Assembly: GCA_027485235.1 (NCBI GenBank)
Contig: JAIXRJ010000049.1
Span: forward strand, 1-64,000
Source: Comamonadaceae bacterium
GTDB taxonomy: Bacteria > Pseudomonadota > Gammaproteobacteria > Burkholderiales > Burkholderiaceae_C
Direction of reading: 5' to 3'
Length of the DNA: 64,000 bases
In this document: positions 48,444 through 57,755 of the stretch, piece after piece
Numbering within the stretch: position 1 is the first letter of the stretch
How the letters are laid out: each line of letters begins with the position of its first letter
Made by a program: the position numbers and the translations under genes
Notes under the pieces: model-generated
The model's database searches: none
What the model saw: only the letters and a program-made list of their open reading frames with translations
Told to the model about the DNA's origin: nothing

Positions 48444-48746
48444 ATGATTCTTGAGATAGCCGACATACGCATCCAACCCGGCCAACAAGCGGCCTTCCAA
48501 CAAGCCATTGAACGTGGCATCAGCACGGTGGCCAGCCAAGCCAAGGGCTTTCGCGGCGCCAAGGTGAACCACGGCATTGAAAATCCCGAACGCTATGTGT
48601 TGCAAATTTTCTGGGACACGCTAGAGGACCACACCATTGGTTTTCGCGAATCGGAACTGTTCACCCAGTGGCGCGCGATTGTGGGGCCGTTCTTTGCGGC
48701 ACCGCCGCAAGTGGAACATTTCGAACTCACCTACCAGTCAGTCTGA
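48444..48746 (+). CDS. antibiotic biosynthesis monooxygenase-fold protein
   Basis: The product is 100 aa; GGAGGGAG lies 7 bases before the ATG. ILEIADIRIQPGQQAAFQQA, GFRGAKVNHGIENPERYVLQIFWDTLEDH and FTQWRAIVGPFFAAPPQVEHFEL fit the ABM domain (PF03992), a dimeric ferredoxin-like fold. Function ranges from quinol monooxygenase to haem degradation; not resolvable here. Convergent with the MarR gene. Confidence 0.85.
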   Translation: MILEIADIRIQPGQQAAFQQAIERGISTVASQAKGFRGAKVNHGIENPERYVLQIFWDTLEDHTIGFRESELFTQWRAIVGPFFAAPPQVEHFELTYQSV

Positions 48747-48785
48747 CCCACGATCAATTCCAGTCAGGGAGGGCGTGAGAGTGCC

Positions 48786-49223
48786 TCAGGGGCTTTCGTG
48801 CCCCTGTACCAATTTGGCCAGTAAATCGACGAAGTGCGTTTGCTCCAAAGGGCTCAAGGGCGACAAAATGTGTGTCTGGACAGCGGCCACGGCAGCCTGC
48901 ATGCCCTCCAAGGCCATCAGGCCCTGCGGCGTCACCACCAGCAACTTGCGTCGGCGGTCTGAAGGGTGTGATTGCCGGGCGACCCAGCCCTTGACTTCCA
49001 GTCGCCCGATCACCGAGCCTGACGTTGCCGGATCGAAAGCCACCCGCTTGGCCAGCGTGATTTGGTCAATGTCTGGGGTGTCCCGGAGCGCATTCATGAT
49101 GGCAAATTGAACCGGCGTGATGCCGAAGGCAGCCAGTTGCTCGGCAAAGATCGACACGGCGATCTGCTGCGCTCTGCGAATCAAATGGCCAGGCGCTGTG
49201 GCCACATCAAAACGCTTCGTCAT
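48786..49223 (-). CDS. MarR-family transcriptional regulator
   Basis: The product is 145 aa from the ATG at 49223. Winged helix: FGITPVQFAIMNALRDTP, ITLAKRVAFDPATSGSVIGRLEVKGWVARQSHPSDRRRKLLVVT with the DRR wing typical of MarR. Divergent from the fumarylacetoacetate-hydrolase-family gene, with a palindrome between them, so it probably represses that gene and responds to an aromatic ligand. Confidence 0.9.
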   Translation of the reverse strand: MTKRFDVATAPGHLIRRAQQIAVSIFAEQLAAFGITPVQFAIMNALRDTPDIDQITLAKRVAFDPATSGSVIGRLEVKGWVARQSHPSDRRRKLLVVTPQGLMALEGMQAAVAAVQTHILSPLSPLEQTHFVDLLAKLVQGHESP

Positions 49224-49287
49224 GCCTTCGTCACTTCCATTCTTCAAGGGTTTGTACTGCCCCGTCTCTCGACGCCACCCCACTATA

Positions 49288-49301
49288 GTAAGCGCACTTA
49301 C
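49288..49301. promoter_or_regulatory. candidate MarR operator
   Basis: GTAAG-cgca-CTTAC, perfect 5-bp arms, in the 127-bp gap between the divergent MarR and hydrolase genes, overlapping a TATAGT -10-like sequence at 49284-49289. Confidence 0.5.
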
Positions 49302-49350
49302 GAAATTCAGCAGACTTTGCCCAAACCTTTCGCACGACAAAAAGCACACC

Positions 49351-50049
49351 ATGAGTTTTGCATTTGAAGCCCCGCCTGTTGTGTCGCTGCCCATCGTAGG
49401 CCGGACTGAACGCTTCCCTGTTCACCGCGTGTACTGTGTCGGTCGCAACTACGAAGAACACGCCAAAGAAATGGGCTTCACCGGCCGGGAACCCCCTTTT
49501 TTCTTCCTCAAACCCAATGACAGCCTGGTGGTGGTCAATGAAGGGCAAACGGGTGCCATGAACTACCCCAGCCTCACACAAAACCTGCACCATGAAATCG
49601 AGCTTGTTGTCGCCATCGGGGTGGGCGGACGCAATATCAAAGCTGAAGACGCCGCCAAGCACATTTACGGCTATGCCGTGGGTCTGGACATGACGCGCCG
49701 CGACCTGCAGAACGAGATGAAAAAACAAGGCCGCCCTTGGTGCATTGGCAAAGCATTCGACGAATCGGGCCCCATCGGCCCCATCACGCCCAAAGACATG
49801 GCCGGTGACGTGAACAACGCCCAGATCAGCCTGCAAGTCAACGGCGTCGATCGGCAAAGCAGCACTGTGGCCAAACTGATCTGGAACATCGCGGAAACCA
49901 TTGAGCACCTGTCGGCCGCGTGGGAACTTCAAGCCGGTGACCTGGTCTTCACAGGCACCCCTGAAGGGGTGGCGGCGGTGGTTCAAGGGGATCGCTTGGT
50001 AGGCCACGTCGCAGGTTTGGGCAGCTTGTCCATCGACATTCAGAAATGA
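49351..50049 (+). CDS. fumarylacetoacetate hydrolase-family protein (fumarylpyruvate hydrolase-like)
   Basis: The product is 232 aa from the ATG at 49351. VHRVYCVGRNYEEHAKEMG is the family opening, HHEIELVVAIG carries acidic metal ligands, GYAVGLDMTRRDLQNEMKKQGRPW and GDLVFTGTPEGVAAV are conserved. Length and the DMTRRDLQ block resemble fumarylpyruvate hydrolase, the last step of gentisate degradation, but no gentisate dioxygenase is nearby. The TRAP operon begins about 200 bases downstream. Confidence 0.9.
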   Translation: MSFAFEAPPVVSLPIVGRTERFPVHRVYCVGRNYEEHAKEMGFTGREPPFFFLKPNDSLVVVNEGQTGAMNYPSLTQNLHHEIELVVAIGVGGRNIKAEDAAKHIYGYAVGLDMTRRDLQNEMKKQGRPWCIGKAFDESGPIGPITPKDMAGDVNNAQISLQVNGVDRQSSTVAKLIWNIAETIEHLSAAWELQAGDLVFTGTPEGVAAVVQGDRLVGHVAGLGSLSIDIQK

Positions 50050-50247
50050 AAAAAAATGCATCAAACTCTGAGATCACGGTTTTTACTCGGAGAAATTCCA
50101 CACTAACTTGCAATATAATTCATGCAACACCCCTCTCGTGCTCAGATCTGTTAAAAAGATGACCGAGCATTGGGTAAACACCAATTAACCGACCAAGCGG
50201 TTGGTTTTATGATCATCCCGAAGTTAAACCTTGAAGGAGTTCCCGTC

Positions 50248-51279
50248 ATGAAAAAATTGCTGAAACAAACCGCCTTGGCCGCAGGCCTGATGGCCTCTGG
50301 TTTTGCTGTCCACGCCCAAACCATCACCCTGAAAGTGCACCACTTTCTGAGTGCACAAACCATTCAGCACACCACCATGCTGGGCGACTGGTGCAAAAAC
50401 ATTGCACGCGACTCCAGAGACCGCCTGAAGTGCGACATCTTCCCCTCCATGCAACTGGGCGGAACACCCGTGCAGTTGTATGAACAAGCCCGCGATGGTG
50501 TGGTGGACGTGGCTTGGACTTTGCAAGCCTTCACCCCTAAATTGGCCAAACTCGAAGTGTTTGAATTGCCCTTCATGATGACCAATGCGGAAGCCACCAG
50601 CCGCGCCGCTTGGGACTACGCCCAGAAGTACGTCCAGGACGACTACAAAGACGTGAAGATGCTGGCCATCCATGTGCACGGCCCTGGCAACATTTACACC
50701 AAAAACAAAGCGGTGACCACCATGGCCGACCTCAGGGGTCTGAAAGTGCGCGCACCGACGCGCCAGGTGAACAAGATGGTGGCGATGATGGGCGCCACAC
50801 CTGTGGCCATGCCTGTGCCCCAAGTACCAGAAGCCTTGTCCAAAGGCGTGATCGACGGTGCTGTGATTCCCTACGAAGTCGCGCCCAGCCTGAAGGTCAA
50901 CGAGTTGACCAACTTCACCGCCGAAACTGACCGCAGCTACAACGCGCTGTACACCACCGTGTTCGTGCTGCCCATGAACAAGGCCAAATACGATTCACTG
51001 CCGGCTGATTTGAAAGCGGTCATCGACAAAAACTCCGGCTCCGAACTGTCGGCTTTCATGGGCAAAACCCAAGCCGGCCACGATGTGCCAGGCAAGAAAG
51101 TGTTTGAAGCTTCGCCCAACCAGAAAATCAGCATCATCCCCAAGGCTGAACTGGAAAAATGGAAGAAAGCCACGGACTCACTGGACGATGCTTGGGTGGC
51201 CGAGATGACCAGCAAGGGCATGGACGGCAAAGGCATGCTCCAATCCGCCACAGACCTGATCAAGCAATACACCAAGTAA
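50248..51279 (+). CDS. dctP: TRAP transporter substrate-binding protein
   Basis: The product is 343 aa; AAGGAG lies 8 bases before the ATG. Signal peptide LKQTALAAGLMASGFAVHAQ. FHxxxSAQTIQHTTMLGDW and LKVRAPTRQVNKMVAMMGATPVAMPVPQVPEALSKGVIDG match DctP, including the Arg (KVRAPTR) that grips the ligand carboxylate. A strong hairpin after the gene separates it from dctQ, a way to make more binding protein than membrane subunits. A TATAAT at 50114-50119 may be its -10. Confidence 0.94.
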   Translation: MKKLLKQTALAAGLMASGFAVHAQTITLKVHHFLSAQTIQHTTMLGDWCKNIARDSRDRLKCDIFPSMQLGGTPVQLYEQARDGVVDVAWTLQAFTPKLAKLEVFELPFMMTNAEATSRAAWDYAQKYVQDDYKDVKMLAIHVHGPGNIYTKNKAVTTMADLRGLKVRAPTRQVNKMVAMMGATPVAMPVPQVPEALSKGVIDGAVIPYEVAPSLKVNELTNFTAETDRSYNALYTTVFVLPMNKAKYDSLPADLKAVIDKNSGSELSAFMGKTQAGHDVPGKKVFEASPNQKISIIPKAELEKWKKATDSLDDAWVAEMTSKGMDGKGMLQSATDLIKQYTK

Positions 51280-51300
51280 TTGGCGCTTTGACCTCAGCCA

Positions 51301-51328
51301 AGAGCAGGGACTTCCCTGCTCTTTTTTT
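51301..51328 (+). terminator. intraoperon terminator between dctP and dctQ
   Basis: AGAGCAGGG and CCCTGCTCT make a perfect 9-bp stem around a 4-nt loop, followed by seven T residues, 21 bases after the dctP stop. Partial read-through would lower dctQM expression relative to dctP. Confidence 0.93.
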
Positions 51329-51402
51329 GAGACGAAACGGGTTTGCGTGTCACCCTCGCAAAATCCGATTGGATTTTTCACTTTTCGCTCGACGCGCACA
51401 CC

Positions 51403-51891
51403 ATGATGTTTTCAAATCCCCTGGAGCGGCTCGCCCGGCTCTGCAGCATATTGGGAGGGCTGGTCATGACCGCCCTGATGCTGATGACCTGTTACAGCCT
51501 GATCGGGCGCAACTTTTTTGACTCCGCCCTGTTGGGCGACTTTGAGCTGACAGGTGTTGGTGCTGGCGCTGCCATTGCCCTGTTCATGCCCTTGTGCCAG
51601 TTCAAGCGCGAAAACATCATCGTGGACTTTTTCACCGCCAAATGCAGTGAGGCCACCAACTTCCGACTCGACCGCATGGGCGATGGACTCATGACACTGA
51701 TTTTTGCTTTGCTGTCTTGGCGCTGTGGCCTTGCGGCCATCAACGCGAAAGAAACGATGGGGGCCTCCATGCTGCTGGGTTTCCCCGATTGGATTGTGTT
51801 CACCAGCATGTGCATTCCTTTTGGCATCAGCGCCCTCATTGCCGCCATGCAAGCGCTCTCGTCCATGGACCACACAAAGGCTTCGACATGA
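51403..51891 (+). CDS. dctQ: TRAP transporter small membrane subunit
   Basis: The product is 162 aa from the ATG at 51403 (a TTG at 51343 is also in frame; neither has a good ribosome site). Four membrane helices; LTGVGAGAAIALFMPLCQFKRENIIVDFF is the DctQ signature. It pairs with DctM; the stop overlaps the dctM start in ATGA. Confidence 0.9.
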   Translation: MMFSNPLERLARLCSILGGLVMTALMLMTCYSLIGRNFFDSALLGDFELTGVGAGAAIALFMPLCQFKRENIIVDFFTAKCSEATNFRLDRMGDGLMTLIFALLSWRCGLAAINAKETMGASMLLGFPDWIVFTSMCIPFGISALIAAMQALSSMDHTKAST

Positions 51892-53204
51892 CCCCCATCC
51901 AGTTGGCTTTGCTCATTTTCGGCATCATGCTGCTGCTCATGGTGGTGCGCGTGCCGATCGCGGGTGCCATGTTTCTGGCCGGTGCGGTGGGCTTCATCTT
52001 GCAGTCGGGCATCTCGCCTTTTCTCAATTTCCTGAACAACCTGGCCTTTGCCCGCTTGGCCAACTACGACCTGTCGGTGATCCCGCTGTTCATCTTGATG
52101 GGCAATTTCGCCACCCAAGGCGGTATCAGCAAAGCGCTGTTCCAGTTTGCAGCGGCCGTCATGGGCCGCTTCAAAGGCGGCTTGGCCATGGGTGCCGTGC
52201 TGGCTTGCGGCGCCTTTGGTGCCATCTGCGGCTCGTCAGTGGCCACGGCGGCCACCATCACCGGCGTGGCCTTGCCCGAGATGAAGCGCCACGGCTACTC
52301 GGGCCGCCTGTCCACCGGCACGCTGGCTGCGGGCGGCACACTGGGCATTTTGATCCCGCCTTCCGTGCCCTTGGTGATTTATGCGATTTTGACCGAGCAA
52401 AACATCGCCAAGCTGTTTGCCGCCGCCATGCTGCCGGGCCTGATCGCCATGGTCGGTTACATGATCGCCATTGCGATTTACGTGAGATTGGTGCCCGGCC
52501 AGGCCCCTGACCAGGAAGAGCGCGAAAGACTGACGTTTGAATCGCTCAAGGGCATTTTGCCGATTGCCGCCATCTTCATCATCGTGTTCGGCGGCATTTA
52601 TGCGGGCTTCTTTACCCCCACCGAAGGGGCGGCTGTGGGCGCTGCGTCGACGTTTGTCGCGGCTTTGCTCAAGCGTGAATTGAACTGGGAGAAGTTTTTG
52701 CACTGCTTCCATGCCACCGCCTTGAGCAGCGCCATGATCTTCATGATTTTCATGGGGGCCGACGTCATGAACGCCTCGCTGGCCCGCACACAAGTGCCCG
52801 CTCAGCTGGCCGAAATGGTGGTCGGCATGAACCTGGCCCCGCTCTTGGTGGTCTCGGGCATCTTGCTGCTGTACGTGGTGCTGGGCGCGGTGATGGACGA
52901 GCTGTCCATGCTGCTGCTCACCATTCCGATCTTTTTTCCCATCATCATGAAACTCGACTTCGGCATGACGCCCGAGTTCACCGCCATCTGGTTCGGCATC
53001 ATGGTGCTGATGACGGTGGGCTTTGGCATGCTGGCACCGCCCGTGGGCCTGAACGTGTACGTGGTCAACGGCATGGCCAAAGACGTGCCGCTGAGCGAAA
53101 GCTACAAGGGCATCATGCCGTTTCTGATCAGCGACACCCTGCGCACTTTGTTGCTGCTGTTCTTCCCGGGCATCGCATTGTTCCTGATCCCTTACCTGAC
53201 CTGA
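51888..53204 (+). CDS. dctM: TRAP transporter large membrane subunit
   Basis: The product is 438 aa from the ATG at 51888. Twelve or so helices; VRVPIAGAMFLAGAVGF, AAGGTLGILIPPSVPLVIYAI and FFTPTEGAAVGA are DctM blocks lining the substrate and sodium sites. Completes a dctPQM uptake system for an organic acid, ligand unknown. Confidence 0.95.
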   Translation: MTPIQLALLIFGIMLLLMVVRVPIAGAMFLAGAVGFILQSGISPFLNFLNNLAFARLANYDLSVIPLFILMGNFATQGGISKALFQFAAAVMGRFKGGLAMGAVLACGAFGAICGSSVATAATITGVALPEMKRHGYSGRLSTGTLAAGGTLGILIPPSVPLVIYAILTEQNIAKLFAAAMLPGLIAMVGYMIAIAIYVRLVPGQAPDQEERERLTFESLKGILPIAAIFIIVFGGIYAGFFTPTEGAAVGAASTFVAALLKRELNWEKFLHCFHATALSSAMIFMIFMGADVMNASLARTQVPAQLAEMVVGMNLAPLLVVSGILLLYVVLGAVMDELSMLLLTIPIFFPIIMKLDFGMTPEFTAIWFGIMVLMTVGFGMLAPPVGLNVYVVNGMAKDVPLSESYKGIMPFLISDTLRTLLLLFFPGIALFLIPYLT

Positions 53205-53240
53205 TCGGCTCTGACCTGATCGGGCCATGTCCCCAGCAAG

Positions 53241-53272
53241 ACCTCCAGGACCCACGACCCTGGAGGTTTTTT
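53241..53272 (+). terminator. intrinsic terminator of the dctPQM operon
   Basis: ACCTCCAGG and CCTGGAGGT form a 9-bp stem with a 9-nt loop, followed by TTTTTT. Confidence 0.92.
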
Positions 53273-53334
53273 CATGGCGGACTGGTTAGACTTGGCCCAA
53301 CGCTTTTCCAGCCCCCACACTTCGAACCCACCTC

Positions 53335-53883
53335 ATGATGTTTGACCGCAACATTCGACACTGCCGGCAATGCGGCGCACCCGTGGCACGCCGTTTGCCG
53401 GATGACGGCGACACCCGCGAGCGCGCCATCTGCACCGCCTGTCACACGGTGCACTACGAAAACCCGCTCAACGTGGTCGGCACCGTGCCGCATTGGGGCG
53501 AGCAGGTGCTGCTGTGCAAACGCAACATCGAACCACGCAAAGGCAAATGGACCTTGCCTGCCGGCTTCATGGAACTGGGGGAAACCACATCCGAGGGTGC
53601 CGCGCGCGAAACCACCGAAGAAGCCGGTGCCCAATTCATCATGGAAGACCTGTTCACCGTGATGAGCGTGTCCCGCGTGGGCCAGGTGCACCTGTATTAC
53701 CGCGCCCGCCTGACCAGCGACATCTTTGATCCCGGCCATGAAACCATGGAAGCGCGTTTATTTCATGAAGCAGACATTCCCTGGGAAGAACTGGCTTTCA
53801 GAACCGTCAAGGAAACACTGGAACACTATTTTGCCGACCGGCGTGCTGGCCATTTCAGCACCCACGCCTTCGACATTGCCTGA
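53335..53883 (+). CDS. Nudix hydrolase with N-terminal zinc ribbon
   Basis: The product is 182 aa. CRQCG at 10-14 and CTACH at 33-37 form a four-cysteine zinc ribbon as in NADH pyrophosphatase NudC. The Nudix box is complete: GFMELGETTSEGAARETTEEAG at about 79-100 (G-x5-E-x7-RE-x2-EE-x-G). Shorter than NudC (257 aa), this is the compact YjaD-like form common in betaproteobacteria. Likely cleaves a nucleoside diphosphate derivative; substrate not evident. Confidence 0.92.
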   Translation: MMFDRNIRHCRQCGAPVARRLPDDGDTRERAICTACHTVHYENPLNVVGTVPHWGEQVLLCKRNIEPRKGKWTLPAGFMELGETTSEGAARETTEEAGAQFIMEDLFTVMSVSRVGQVHLYYRARLTSDIFDPGHETMEARLFHEADIPWEELAFRTVKETLEHYFADRRAGHFSTHAFDIA

Positions 53884-53895
53884 ACGCTGCGTCAA

Positions 53896-55554
53896 TCAGA
53901 GGTCAATGGCTTGAGCCGACCCGGCCAGTTTGCGCAACTCGAACTTCTGAATCTTGCCCGTGCTGGTTTTCGGCAACTCGCCAAACACCACCGCACGCGG
54001 CACCTTGAAACCCGCCAGATGCTGCTTGCAGTGCGCCACGATCTGCTCGGCCGTCACCTGGGCATCGGCTTTGAGCTCCACAAAGGCACAAGGCGTCTCA
54101 CCCCAGCGCGCATCGGGCTTGGCCACCACGGCCGCCGCCAGCACCGCGGGGTGGCGGTAGAGCACGTCCTCCACCTCGATCGATGAGATGTTCTCGCCGC
54201 CCGAGATGATGATGTCTTTGCTGCGGTCCTTGATCTTGAAATAGCCGTCCGGGTACTGCACCGCCAGGTCGCCACTGTGGAACCAGCCACCCGCAAACGC
54301 CTCTTGTGTGGCCTTGGGGTTTTTCAAGTAACCCTTCATGGTGATGTTGCCCTTGAACATGATCTCGCCCATGGTCTCGCCGTCTTGCGGCACGGGCTGC
54401 ATGGTTTCGGGGTTGAGCACGCGCACATCGCGTTGCAGGTGGTACCGCACGCCTTGGCGGGCGTTCAGCCGGGCCCGATCGCCAATGTCCAGCGCATCCC
54501 ACTCGGGGTGCTTGGGGCACACAGTGGCGGGGCCATACACCTCGGTGAGGCCATACACATGGGTCAAGTCAAAACCCATTTGCTCCATGCCTTCGATCAT
54601 CGATGCAGGTGGCGCAGCGCCCGCCACCATGGCCTTGATGCCGGCGGGCACGCCCACCTTCATGGCGGCCGGGGCGTTGACCAGCAGACCGTGCACGATG
54701 GGCGCGCCGCAGTAATGCGTCACGCCGTGGTCGCGCATGGCGTCAAACATGGCCTGCGCGTCCACCTTGCGCAAACACACGTTCACGCCTGCACGCGCCG
54801 CCACCGTCCACGGGAAACACCAACCGTTGCAATGGAACATGGGCAGCGTCCACAAATAGGCCGCATGCTTGGGCATGTCCCATTCCAGAATGTTCGAGAT
54901 CGCATTGGTGGCTGCGCCCCGGTGGTGGTAGACCACGCCTTTGGGGTTGCCGGTGGTGCCGCTGGTGTAGTTCAGCGCAATCGCGTCCCACTCGTCACCG
55001 GGCAAGCTCCAGGCAAAGTCGGCGTCGCCACGGGCCACAAAAGCCTCGTACGTGACGCTTCCCAACGGCTCAGTGGCCCCGGTGTACAGCGCGTCCTCCA
55101 CATCGATCACCAGCAAAGGCCGTGTGGATTGGCGCAGCGCCAAGGCCTTTTTCATCACCGCCGCAAACTCCGGGTCCACGATCACGGCCTTGGCCTCGCC
55201 GTGGTCCAGCATGAAGGCCACGGTCTCCGGGTCCAGTCGGGTGTTGATCGCGTTGAGCACCGCGCCCGCCATCGGGATGCCAAAGTGCGCCTCGACCATG
55301 GGCGGCGTGTTGGGCAGCATCACCGCCACCGTGTCGTTCTTGCCAATGCCCGCCTGCGTGAGGGCGCTGGCCAGTTGGCGGCAGCGGCGGTAGGTGCCGG
55401 CCCAGTCCTGGCGCAAATCGCCATGCACGATGGCCAGGCGCTGGGGGTACACCTCGGCCGTGCGCTCGATGAAACTCAGCGGTGAGATGGGGGCATGGTT
55501 GGCGGGGGTCTGAGGCAAATCCTGGTCGAAGATGCTGACTTTGGTTTGTGGCAT
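53896..55554 (-). CDS. acyl-CoA synthetase, AMP-binding (AcsA/DmdB-like)
   Basis: The product is 552 aa. NYTSGTTGNPKGVVYHHRGA (P-loop), LPMFHCNGWCFPW, VYGLTEVYGPATVC (A5), GWFHSGDLAVQYPDGYFKIKDRSKDIIISGGENISSIEVE (A7-A8, wording long but contiguous in family) and KTSTGKIQKFEL (A10 lysine) are intact. The HCNGWCFPW block is typical of medium-chain or 3-methylmercaptopropionate CoA ligases (DmdB type) in marine and freshwater proteobacteria. Substrate unproven. Convergent with the Nudix gene and divergent from dnaG. Confidence 0.9.
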   Translation of the reverse strand: MPQTKVSIFDQDLPQTPANHAPISPLSFIERTAEVYPQRLAIVHGDLRQDWAGTYRRCRQLASALTQAGIGKNDTVAVMLPNTPPMVEAHFGIPMAGAVLNAINTRLDPETVAFMLDHGEAKAVIVDPEFAAVMKKALALRQSTRPLLVIDVEDALYTGATEPLGSVTYEAFVARGDADFAWSLPGDEWDAIALNYTSGTTGNPKGVVYHHRGAATNAISNILEWDMPKHAAYLWTLPMFHCNGWCFPWTVAARAGVNVCLRKVDAQAMFDAMRDHGVTHYCGAPIVHGLLVNAPAAMKVGVPAGIKAMVAGAAPPASMIEGMEQMGFDLTHVYGLTEVYGPATVCPKHPEWDALDIGDRARLNARQGVRYHLQRDVRVLNPETMQPVPQDGETMGEIMFKGNITMKGYLKNPKATQEAFAGGWFHSGDLAVQYPDGYFKIKDRSKDIIISGGENISSIEVEDVLYRHPAVLAAAVVAKPDARWGETPCAFVELKADAQVTAEQIVAHCKQHLAGFKVPRAVVFGELPKTSTGKIQKFELRKLAGSAQAIDL

Positions 55555-55691
55555 AGGTGTTCCATGAAGGCTGGCTGTCCAATGGCGAACAGTTTGCCTG
55601 ACCCTGAGCTGAAATCCATGCTGGTTTGCCCCGAAACAAGTCTCTGGGCCTGCCGGGATGGTGGGTCCTAATCAGCGAAAATAGCTCTCTT

Positions 55692-57752
55692 ATGGCCATC
55701 CCCCAGTCTTTCATCCAGGAGTTGCTGTCCCGCGTCGATGTGGTCGACATCGTGGGCAAGTACGTGCAGCTCAAGAAAGGCGGCGCCAACTTCATGGGCC
55801 TGTGCCCCTTCCATGGCGAAAAATCCCCCAGCTTCAGCGTCAGCCCCACCAAGCAGTTTTTCCACTGCTTTGGCTGCGGCAAAAACGGCAACGCCATCGG
55901 CTTCCTGATGGAACACGCGGGCATGACCTTTATTGAGGCGGTGAAAGACCTGGCCCAACAAACCGGCATGGTGGTGCCCGAAGAGCAGCAGTCTCCCGAA
56001 GACCGCGCCAAAGCCGCCGCCGCCAAGGCCAAGCAAGACAGCCTGAGCGATGTGCTCGAAAAAGCCGGTAACGCCTACCGCGACCAGCTCAAGATCACGC
56101 CGAACGCCATCGATTACCTCAAGGGCCGCGGCCTGTCGGGCCAGATCGCCAAGCGCTTTGGTCTGGGTTACGCACCCGAAGGCTGGCGCTCGCTGGCCAG
56201 CATCTTCCCCCAATACGATGACCCGCTGCTGGCCGAGTCGGGCTTGGTGATCGTGAACGAAGAAGACGACAAGCGCTACGACCGTTTTCGCGACCGCATC
56301 ATGTTCCCGATCCGCAACATCAAGGGCGAGTGCATCGGCTTTGGCGGACGGGTGATTGGCAACGGCACACCCAAATACCTCAACTCACCCGAAACCCCGG
56401 TCTTCCACAAAGGCCGCGAACTGTATGGCCTGTACGAAGCCCGCGAAGCCTTGCACAGCGCGGGTTATGTGCTGGTGACCGAAGGCTACATGGACGTGGT
56501 GGCGCTGGCCCAGCTGGGCTTTGCCAACGCGGTGGCCACGCTGGGCACAGCCTGCACACCCGACCATGTGCAAAAACTGTTTCGTTTCACCGACTCGGTG
56601 GTGTTCAGCTTTGACGGCGACGGCGCAGGCCGCCGCGCCGCCCGCAAGGCGCTGGACGGTGCCCTGCCCTACGCCACCGATGTGCGCAGCATCAAGTTTT
56701 TGTTTTTACCCGCCGAGCACGATCCTGACAGCTATGTGCGCGAGTTCGGCCAAGAAGCTTTTGCCGAGCAGATCAAGCAGGCCATGCCCCTCTCGCGCTT
56801 TTTGATCGAGGCGGCCAGCGCCGACTGCAATCTGCAAACCGCCGAAGGCCGCGCCCGCCTGTCCAGCCAAGCCCGCCCGCTGTGGCAGCTGCTGCCCGAC
56901 GGCGCGCTCAAGCAGCAATTGCTGTCGGAGTTGGCGCAACTCATTCAGCTAGAGACCGCAGGCCTTGAAAAACTGTGGGGCCAACAAGCGGCGAGCGAAC
57001 AGCGGTATGCACCCGTTGCGCGCCCTGCTGCAGCACCCGCGCCCCAATCGGCGAACGCGGCCTTCAGTCAAGCGGCCAGTGCTGGGCATCACGAATACCC
57101 CAATTTCGAGCCGCACTACGGCGAACCACCGGCCTGGTCGGGAGCCAACACCTTTGTGCCGTCCAACGGCAACAGCCACTGGAAAAGCAAGAACCCCAAC
57201 TGGACACCGGGCAGCAAGTTCGGCACCAGCAAATACAAGCGTGATGCTGCACCCGTGTACACGGGCCCGCGCACCGTGCCCGCCAGTCGGGCTGACCATG
57301 CAGCCCGCGTGCTGCTGGGCAACATGGCGCTGTGGGAAACCATGGGCAGCGAAGACCACGCCATGCTCTGCGCACTACCTTCCCCGCACGGGCCTTTGTT
57401 TGCCTGGCTCGAATCGCAATTTCACGAGCAGGGGGCCCTGGGTTGGTCTGCTTTGCGCGAGCACATGCTGGGCCAGCCCTTTGCCGAGGATGCCCAGCGG
57501 TGGGTGGCGCAAGACAGGATGAACGCGGTGACTGGCAGCGAAGAGGCCGCCCCACCCGACCCGCAAGAAGCCAGGCAAGAGCTGCGCCGATTGCTGAACA
57601 TGCTCATGGTGGACCACTTGCAACAGCTCAAAAACGAAGCCTTGGCGCAACACCAAAGTGGTGAAGACCCCGAGGCACTGGCCCGTTACAGCAGCTTGGA
57701 CAAACGCTGGCGCGAGCTCAAAGCCGCTGCGGCCGTGGTGTCAAAGGACTGA
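55692..57752 (+). CDS. dnaG: DNA primase
   Basis: The product is 686 aa from the ATG at 55692. CHC2 zinc site (CPFHGEKSPSFSV, then FFHCFGCGKNG), catalytic core with VLVTEGYMDVVAL and the TOPRIM FDGDGAGRRAARKAL, and a C-terminal helicase-binding helical domain. E. coli DnaG is 581 aa; the extra length is a linker of about 95 residues (about 430-525) rich in Ala, Pro, Asn, Ser, Tyr and Trp between core and helicase-binding domain. Synthesises RNA primers at the replication fork. Confidence 0.97.
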   Translation: MAIPQSFIQELLSRVDVVDIVGKYVQLKKGGANFMGLCPFHGEKSPSFSVSPTKQFFHCFGCGKNGNAIGFLMEHAGMTFIEAVKDLAQQTGMVVPEEQQSPEDRAKAAAAKAKQDSLSDVLEKAGNAYRDQLKITPNAIDYLKGRGLSGQIAKRFGLGYAPEGWRSLASIFPQYDDPLLAESGLVIVNEEDDKRYDRFRDRIMFPIRNIKGECIGFGGRVIGNGTPKYLNSPETPVFHKGRELYGLYEAREALHSAGYVLVTEGYMDVVALAQLGFANAVATLGTACTPDHVQKLFRFTDSVVFSFDGDGAGRRAARKALDGALPYATDVRSIKFLFLPAEHDPDSYVREFGQEAFAEQIKQAMPLSRFLIEAASADCNLQTAEGRARLSSQARPLWQLLPDGALKQQLLSELAQLIQLETAGLEKLWGQQAASEQRYAPVARPAAAPAPQSANAAFSQAASAGHHEYPNFEPHYGEPPAWSGANTFVPSNGNSHWKSKNPNWTPGSKFGTSKYKRDAAPVYTGPRTVPASRADHAARVLLGNMALWETMGSEDHAMLCALPSPHGPLFAWLESQFHEQGALGWSALREHMLGQPFAEDAQRWVAQDRMNAVTGSEEAAPPDPQEARQELRRLLNMLMVDHLQQLKNEALAQHQSGEDPEALARYSSLDKRWRELKAAAAVVSKD

Positions 57753-57755
57753 CGC

